DNA from: Bifidobacterium breve
GTDB taxonomy: Bacteria; Actinomycetota; Actinomycetes; Mycobacteriales; Mycobacteriaceae
Direction of reading: 5' to 3'
Assembly: GCA_943331415.1 (NCBI GenBank)
Contig: CALQLM010000011.1
Coordinates: 1-10,526 of the forward strand
Length of the DNA: 10,526 nucleotides
This document shows positions 8,243 through 10,526 of the stretch, piece after piece. The notes below the pieces were generated by a model, which did no database searches, had not been told where the DNA came from, and worked only from the letters and a program-made list of their open reading frames with translations. Both the position numbers and the translations under genes were made by a program. How positions within the stretch are numbered: the stretch's first letter is position 1; every line of letters begins with the position of its first letter.

Positions 8243-9047
8243 GGGTGTGCCCGTGGGTGTGGCCGGAATGGTCGAAATGTTCACCGACGACCACATAGCG
8301 GTTGCCTACCTGCACCACCTGGATGTCGGCCTGATAGAGCTCCGAAAGGGTTTCCGACGTCATCACCTCGGCCACGGTGCCGATTCGGAAGCCGCCGTTC
8401 ACTAGGTACAACACCCGGTCGACATAGGGCAACACCGGATTGACCTCATGGGTCACGAACATCACCGCGGTGCCCGCCCGGCGGCGACGATCGATCAATT
8501 CGGCGACGAGGCGGGCATTGGCAGGGTCGAGGTTGAGCAAAGGTTCGTCGCACAGCAGCAGCACGGGGTCGGTCGCCAGTGCCTGCGCGATCCGGACCCG
8601 TTGCAACTCCCCGCCGGACATCACCCCGACTGGAACTGAAGCGAGTTGGTTGGCGCGCACTTGTGTCAGTGCTTCCTCGACCGCCCTGCGGCGGGCGCTG
8701 CGACCGGCACGCCGCAACGGGGCCAAACCCCAGCGATGACCGTCGACACCCAACTGGACCAGATCGCGCCCGCACAGACTCAGCCCGCGGTCGACAGCGC
8801 GATGTTGGGGAACGTATCCGATCCGGTCGCTGCCGGCTTCGATTGGCTGCCCCTCGATCAGTGCGGTGCCGGCGCTGAGCGGGAGCTGGCCCAGCAGCAC
8901 TTTCAGCAGTGAGGTTTTCCCGGTTCCGTTCGGCCCGAGAATGGCGATGAACTCACCGGCCGACACCTTCAGATCGAGGTGATCCCACAGCACCCGGTCG
9001 CCGAAGGCGAGCCGGGCACCGGTGAGAGAGACAACCTCGTCAACCAC
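8235..9047 (-). CDS. znuC: Metal ABC transporter ATP-binding protein with His-rich C-terminus
   Basis: ATPase subunit that drives metal import from the cytoplasmic side. The 270 residues show Walker A GPNGTGKTS (38–46), Q-loop Q81 (YVPQH), the ABC signature MSGGELQRVRIAQAL (143–157), Walker B VLLLCDEP (162–169) followed by D-loop LLNLD, and switch H200 (FVTHE). All catalytic residues are present. After the core, a tail of about 30 residues ends in GEHFDHSGHTHGHTHE, with six histidines in the last 13 residues (258–270), a probable metal-binding stretch. The GTG start at 9047 lies 9 bp after the substrate-binding protein gene; the 3' end overlaps the permease start. Similar His-rich tails are known on zinc-related transport proteins, so this supports zinc over manganese or iron, but does not prove it. 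Confidence 0.93.
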   Translation of the reverse strand: MVDEVVSLTGARLAFGDRVLWDHLDLKVSAGEFIAILGPNGTGKTSLLKVLLGQLPLSAGTALIEGQPIEAGSDRIGYVPQHRAVDRGLSLCGRDLVQLGVDGHRWGLAPLRRAGRSARRRAVEEALTQVRANQLASVPVGVMSGGELQRVRIAQALATDPVLLLCDEPLLNLDPANARLVAELIDRRRRAGTAVMFVTHEVNPVLPYVDRVLYLVNGGFRIGTVAEVMTSETLSELYQADIQVVQVGNRYVVVGEHFDHSGHTHGHTHE

Positions 9048-9056
9048 GAGTACTGA

Positions 9057-9974
9057 TTATGGTTTTACCTCCAGCGCGGCGGCTAACCGGTTGGCGGTAT
9101 CGCGCTGCCAGCCCAGATAGTCGCTGCCCGCGGGCAAGGTCTCGCCGACGTCGACGATCGGAACTCCGGCGCTGTTGGCTGCGGCTTGAATCTGCCTGAT
9201 CACCTCGGTTGCCGTCTGTTGGTTGATGAGTACGGCGGCGACCTGACGGTTCGTGATCAGATCGAGCATGGCGGCTACGTCGACGGGTGCCGGATCGGTG
9301 TCCTGCTCTATCGCGCTGGTGAAGCCCTTCGGCGTCTTGTCTGTTACTCCTGCGGCGATCAGCATGTAGTGGGCAACGGGCTCGGTGGCGACGACCGCGG
9401 CACCGGGATGTGCTGTGCGGATGGCCTTCTCGGTCTGTTGGATCGCGTCCGCTTCTCGGTTGAATGCCTCGGCGTTTGAGGTGTAGTCGCCGGCATGGTC
9501 GGGGTCGGTTTTCGCCAGCCTCGCCGCAAGTTCGGTAGCCACCGCCTTGGCGGTGCCGAGGTCGTAGAAGACATGTTCGTTCGCCGGGGTCGGTTCACCA
9601 AGAGCGGTTGTGTTGAGAAGCGAGTAGGCGTCGATCGATGCCACGTCGGGGTGGGTCGTCAGTACGTCATCGACCCATTGGTCGTAACCGCCGCCGTTGA
9701 AGATGACCAGGGAGGCGTCGGTAATGGCAGCCGCATTGGCGGGACTGGCCTCGAAGGAGTGCGGATCTGCCGAGGCGCTGTTGATGATCGATGTCACTGT
9801 CGCGCGGTCTCCGGCGACGGCCTTCGCGACACTGCCCCAGACGTCGGTCGAGGCGACGATGGTCGGAACGCCGGCTCCACCGGCGCCGCTGGTACCCCTG
9901 TCACTGCTGCAGGCACCGAGTCCTGCGGTCAGGACCACAACTGAGAGGCCTGCCGCCAGCCGGATGAGGTTCAT
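9057..9974 (-). CDS. znuA: Metal ABC transporter substrate-binding lipoprotein (cluster A-I, ZnuA/TroA-like)
   Basis: Extracytoplasmic receptor that captures a metal ion and delivers it to the permease. The 305-residue protein begins MNLIRLAAGLSVVVL and has a lipobox LGAC with Cys22 as lipid anchor. The two-lobed domain (about 36–302) has the cluster A-I layout: ADPHSFEASPAN (69–80, H72), EHVFYDL (133–139, H134), ATEPVAHYM (196–204, E198 and H202) and IVDVGETL (273–280, D275). By position the ligands would be H72, H134, E198 and D275, as in PsaA-type manganese proteins. The long His-rich loop of ZnuA is absent. The ATG at 9974 is preceded by AAGGGGACC; the in-frame ATG at 10031 would lie inside the promoter -35 and was rejected. 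Zinc is the favoured substrate from context, manganese the alternative. Confidence 0.9.
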   Translation of the reverse strand: MNLIRLAAGLSVVVLTAGLGACSSDRGTSGAGGAGVPTIVASTDVWGSVAKAVAGDRATVTSIINSASADPHSFEASPANAAAITDASLVIFNGGGYDQWVDDVLTTHPDVASIDAYSLLNTTALGEPTPANEHVFYDLGTAKAVATELAARLAKTDPDHAGDYTSNAEAFNREADAIQQTEKAIRTAHPGAAVVATEPVAHYMLIAAGVTDKTPKGFTSAIEQDTDPAPVDVAAMLDLITNRQVAAVLINQQTATEVIRQIQAAANSAGVPIVDVGETLPAGSDYLGWQRDTANRLAAALEVKP

Positions 9975-10002
9975 TGATCTAGGTCCCCTTCGATTCCGTC
10001 GA

Positions 10003-10031
10003 AGCCTAAAGCAAACGACAATCATTTTCAA
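10003..10031 (-). promoter_or_regulatory. Sigma-A-type promoter of the znuA operon
   Basis: Read on the minus strand, TTGAAA (10031–10026) matches the -35 consensus TTGACA at five of six positions, followed after exactly 17 bp by TAGGCT (10008–10003), which fits TAnnnT. Transcription would start near 9996, giving a leader of about 22 nt with AAGGGG before the znuA ATG. Confidence 0.65.
10016..10030 (-). promoter_or_regulatory. Probable Zur (Fur-family) operator
   Basis: On the minus strand the 15-mer TGAAAATGATTGTCG fits a 7-1-7 Fur-family palindrome of the type TGAAAATnATTTTCA, with two mismatches, both in the right half. It covers the spacer and most of the -35 hexamer of the znuA promoter, the classic place for repression. 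Zur is preferred over Fur because the downstream genes encode a zinc/manganese-type importer with a His-rich ATPase; Fur-type boxes are similar enough that this remains an inference. Confidence 0.6.
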
Positions 10032-10038
10032 TAAAATG
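10023..10038. repeat. Second inverted repeat overlapping the Zur-like box
   Basis: CATTTT (10023–10028) and AAAATG (10033–10038) are perfect inverted arms around CAAT. It shares half of its left arm region with the 7-1-7 box and extends upstream of the -35, so a second regulator dimer could bind on the adjacent turn. Confidence 0.4.
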
Positions 10039-10154
10039 CAAAAGGTGTGGTTGTGGGCCGGCGTCTGAGACGCTCGGGCGTACCCTCCGATACTTAGCCG
10101 GGTCCATCGACATCGGAAATCCCGGTTCCAGCAGCACTGTCAGGGGTTGAGTTG

Positions 10155-10526
10155 GTGAAAGTACGGGTCGGCACCACCGGTGCCGCGTGGGCCGGGATGC
10201 TCGTCGTGGTGGCACTGACCGCCGCCTGTGGCAACCGCGTTGGCGTCGATCCCTACCCGGGACGCATGGTCGCCACCTATGGCGAAGCTAGCACGCCCGA
10301 AGCGGTCCGGGGCCGCGAGTTGATGACGAACACGCGAATGCTCGAAGTTCTTGCCGAAGACGTCAACTCATCGCTGAAACTCCCCGCGGACGTCTCACTG
10401 GTCGGCGAACAATGCGACCGGGTCAACGCAACATGGAACAGCGTCGACCGTCGGATAAAGATCTGTTACGAGCTAGTGGATCTGAGCCTGCGTCTCTTCG
10501 GCGATGACGATGCGCCTAACTCCGTC
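10155..10526 (+). CDS. DUF4344-like putative metallopeptidase lipoprotein, N-terminal part (cut by window end)
   Basis: An open frame of 124 codons runs to the end of the window without a stop. The GTG start at 10155 is preceded by AGGGG (10142–10146) at 8 bp. The N-terminus has a basic start (MKVRV), a hydrophobic stretch (11–23) and a lipobox-like TAAC with Cys25, so it is probably an anchored lipoprotein. The region LPADVSLVGEQCDRVNATWNSV (77–98) followed by RRIKICYELVD (99–109) matches the pattern of DUF4344 proteins, in which a conserved cysteine, an N-A pair and a CYEL stretch precede an HExxH zinc site. That zinc site would lie beyond the window, so peptidase activity cannot be judged here. 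It is divergent from the metal-uptake operon. Confidence 0.7.
   Translation, partial: MKVRVGTTGAAWAGMLVVVALTAACGNRVGVDPYPGRMVATYGEASTPEAVRGRELMTNTRMLEVLAEDVNSSLKLPADVSLVGEQCDRVNATWNSVDRRIKICYELVDLSLRLFGDDDAPNSV

Larger units (their letters stand above)
9975..10154. other. Divergent intergenic region between znuA-like gene and DUF4344-like gene
   Basis: 180 bp with no supported gene. The left third holds the znuA promoter and a Fur-family box in a locally AT-rich patch (10009–10045) that stands out from the GC-rich surroundings. The right part should hold the plus-strand promoter of the lipoprotein gene; TACTTA at 10091–10096 is a possible -10, but no good -35 is present at the right distance. 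A short hairpin-like palindrome GCGTC-TGA-GACGC lies at 10061–10073. Confidence 0.6.

Noticed and set aside
9975..10031. Upstream in-frame ATG for the znuA-like gene
   Set aside because: This start lies within the -35 hexamer and operator, upstream of the predicted transcription start, and would spoil the signal peptide.
10061..10073. GCGTC-TGA-GACGC as a terminator
   Set aside because: A 5-bp stem with no T run, lying between divergent genes; too short to call a terminator, and no regulator is known to fit it.

Overview
The window looks like chromosomal DNA from a mycobacterium, most likely a fast-growing Mycolicibacterium. The evidence is high GC content, frequent GTG starts, lipoprotein signal peptides, and a radA–lpqE / carD–ispD–ispF–cysS–rlmB order that matches the Mycobacterium tuberculosis Rv3585–Rv3579c block as I remember it. 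All reading frames checked are intact. I see no transposon, integrase, tRNA, rRNA or CRISPR array.

Region 1 (1–1298, minus strand): the N-terminal half of radA (DNA recombination/repair ATPase), preceded in the direction of transcription by the small lipoprotein gene lpqE. Region 2 (1299–1566): a 268-bp divergent regulatory region between lpqE and carD. It holds a probable extended -10 promoter for carD, with a palindrome and imperfect direct repeats around its -35 side. Region 3 (1567–6600, plus strand): a tight gene row, carD (RNA polymerase-binding regulator), ispD and ispF (two steps of the MEP isoprenoid pathway), cysS (cysteinyl-tRNA synthetase), rlmB (23S rRNA ribose methyltransferase) and a secreted glycerophosphodiester phosphodiesterase. 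Gaps run from 17 bp down to a 4-bp overlap, so it is probably transcribed largely as one unit.

Region 4 (6608–9974, minus strand): a metal-uptake ABC transporter operon read right to left: substrate-binding lipoprotein (znuA-like), ATPase with a His-rich tail (znuC-like), membrane permease (znuB-like). A LamB/YcsF (PxpA) family gene follows 9 bp downstream. A sigma-A-type promoter (TTGAAA, 17 bp, TAGGCT) sits in front and is overlapped by a 7-1-7 Fur-family box, most likely a Zur site, so the whole operon is probably derepressed when zinc is low. This operon converges on the carD row with only 7 bp between stop codons.

Region 5 (9975–10526): a 180-bp divergent intergenic region, then the start of a plus-strand lipoprotein gene resembling the DUF4344 putative metallopeptidases, cut by the window end.

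Most of the window is conserved core genome. The parts most worth a second look are in the metal operon: an H-H-E-D metal site more like manganese-binding proteins than zinc ones, a His-rich ATPase tail, an orphan PxpA-family gene with an altered conserved motif, and the overlapping palindromes at the operon promoter. I found no clear evidence of an entirely new system.
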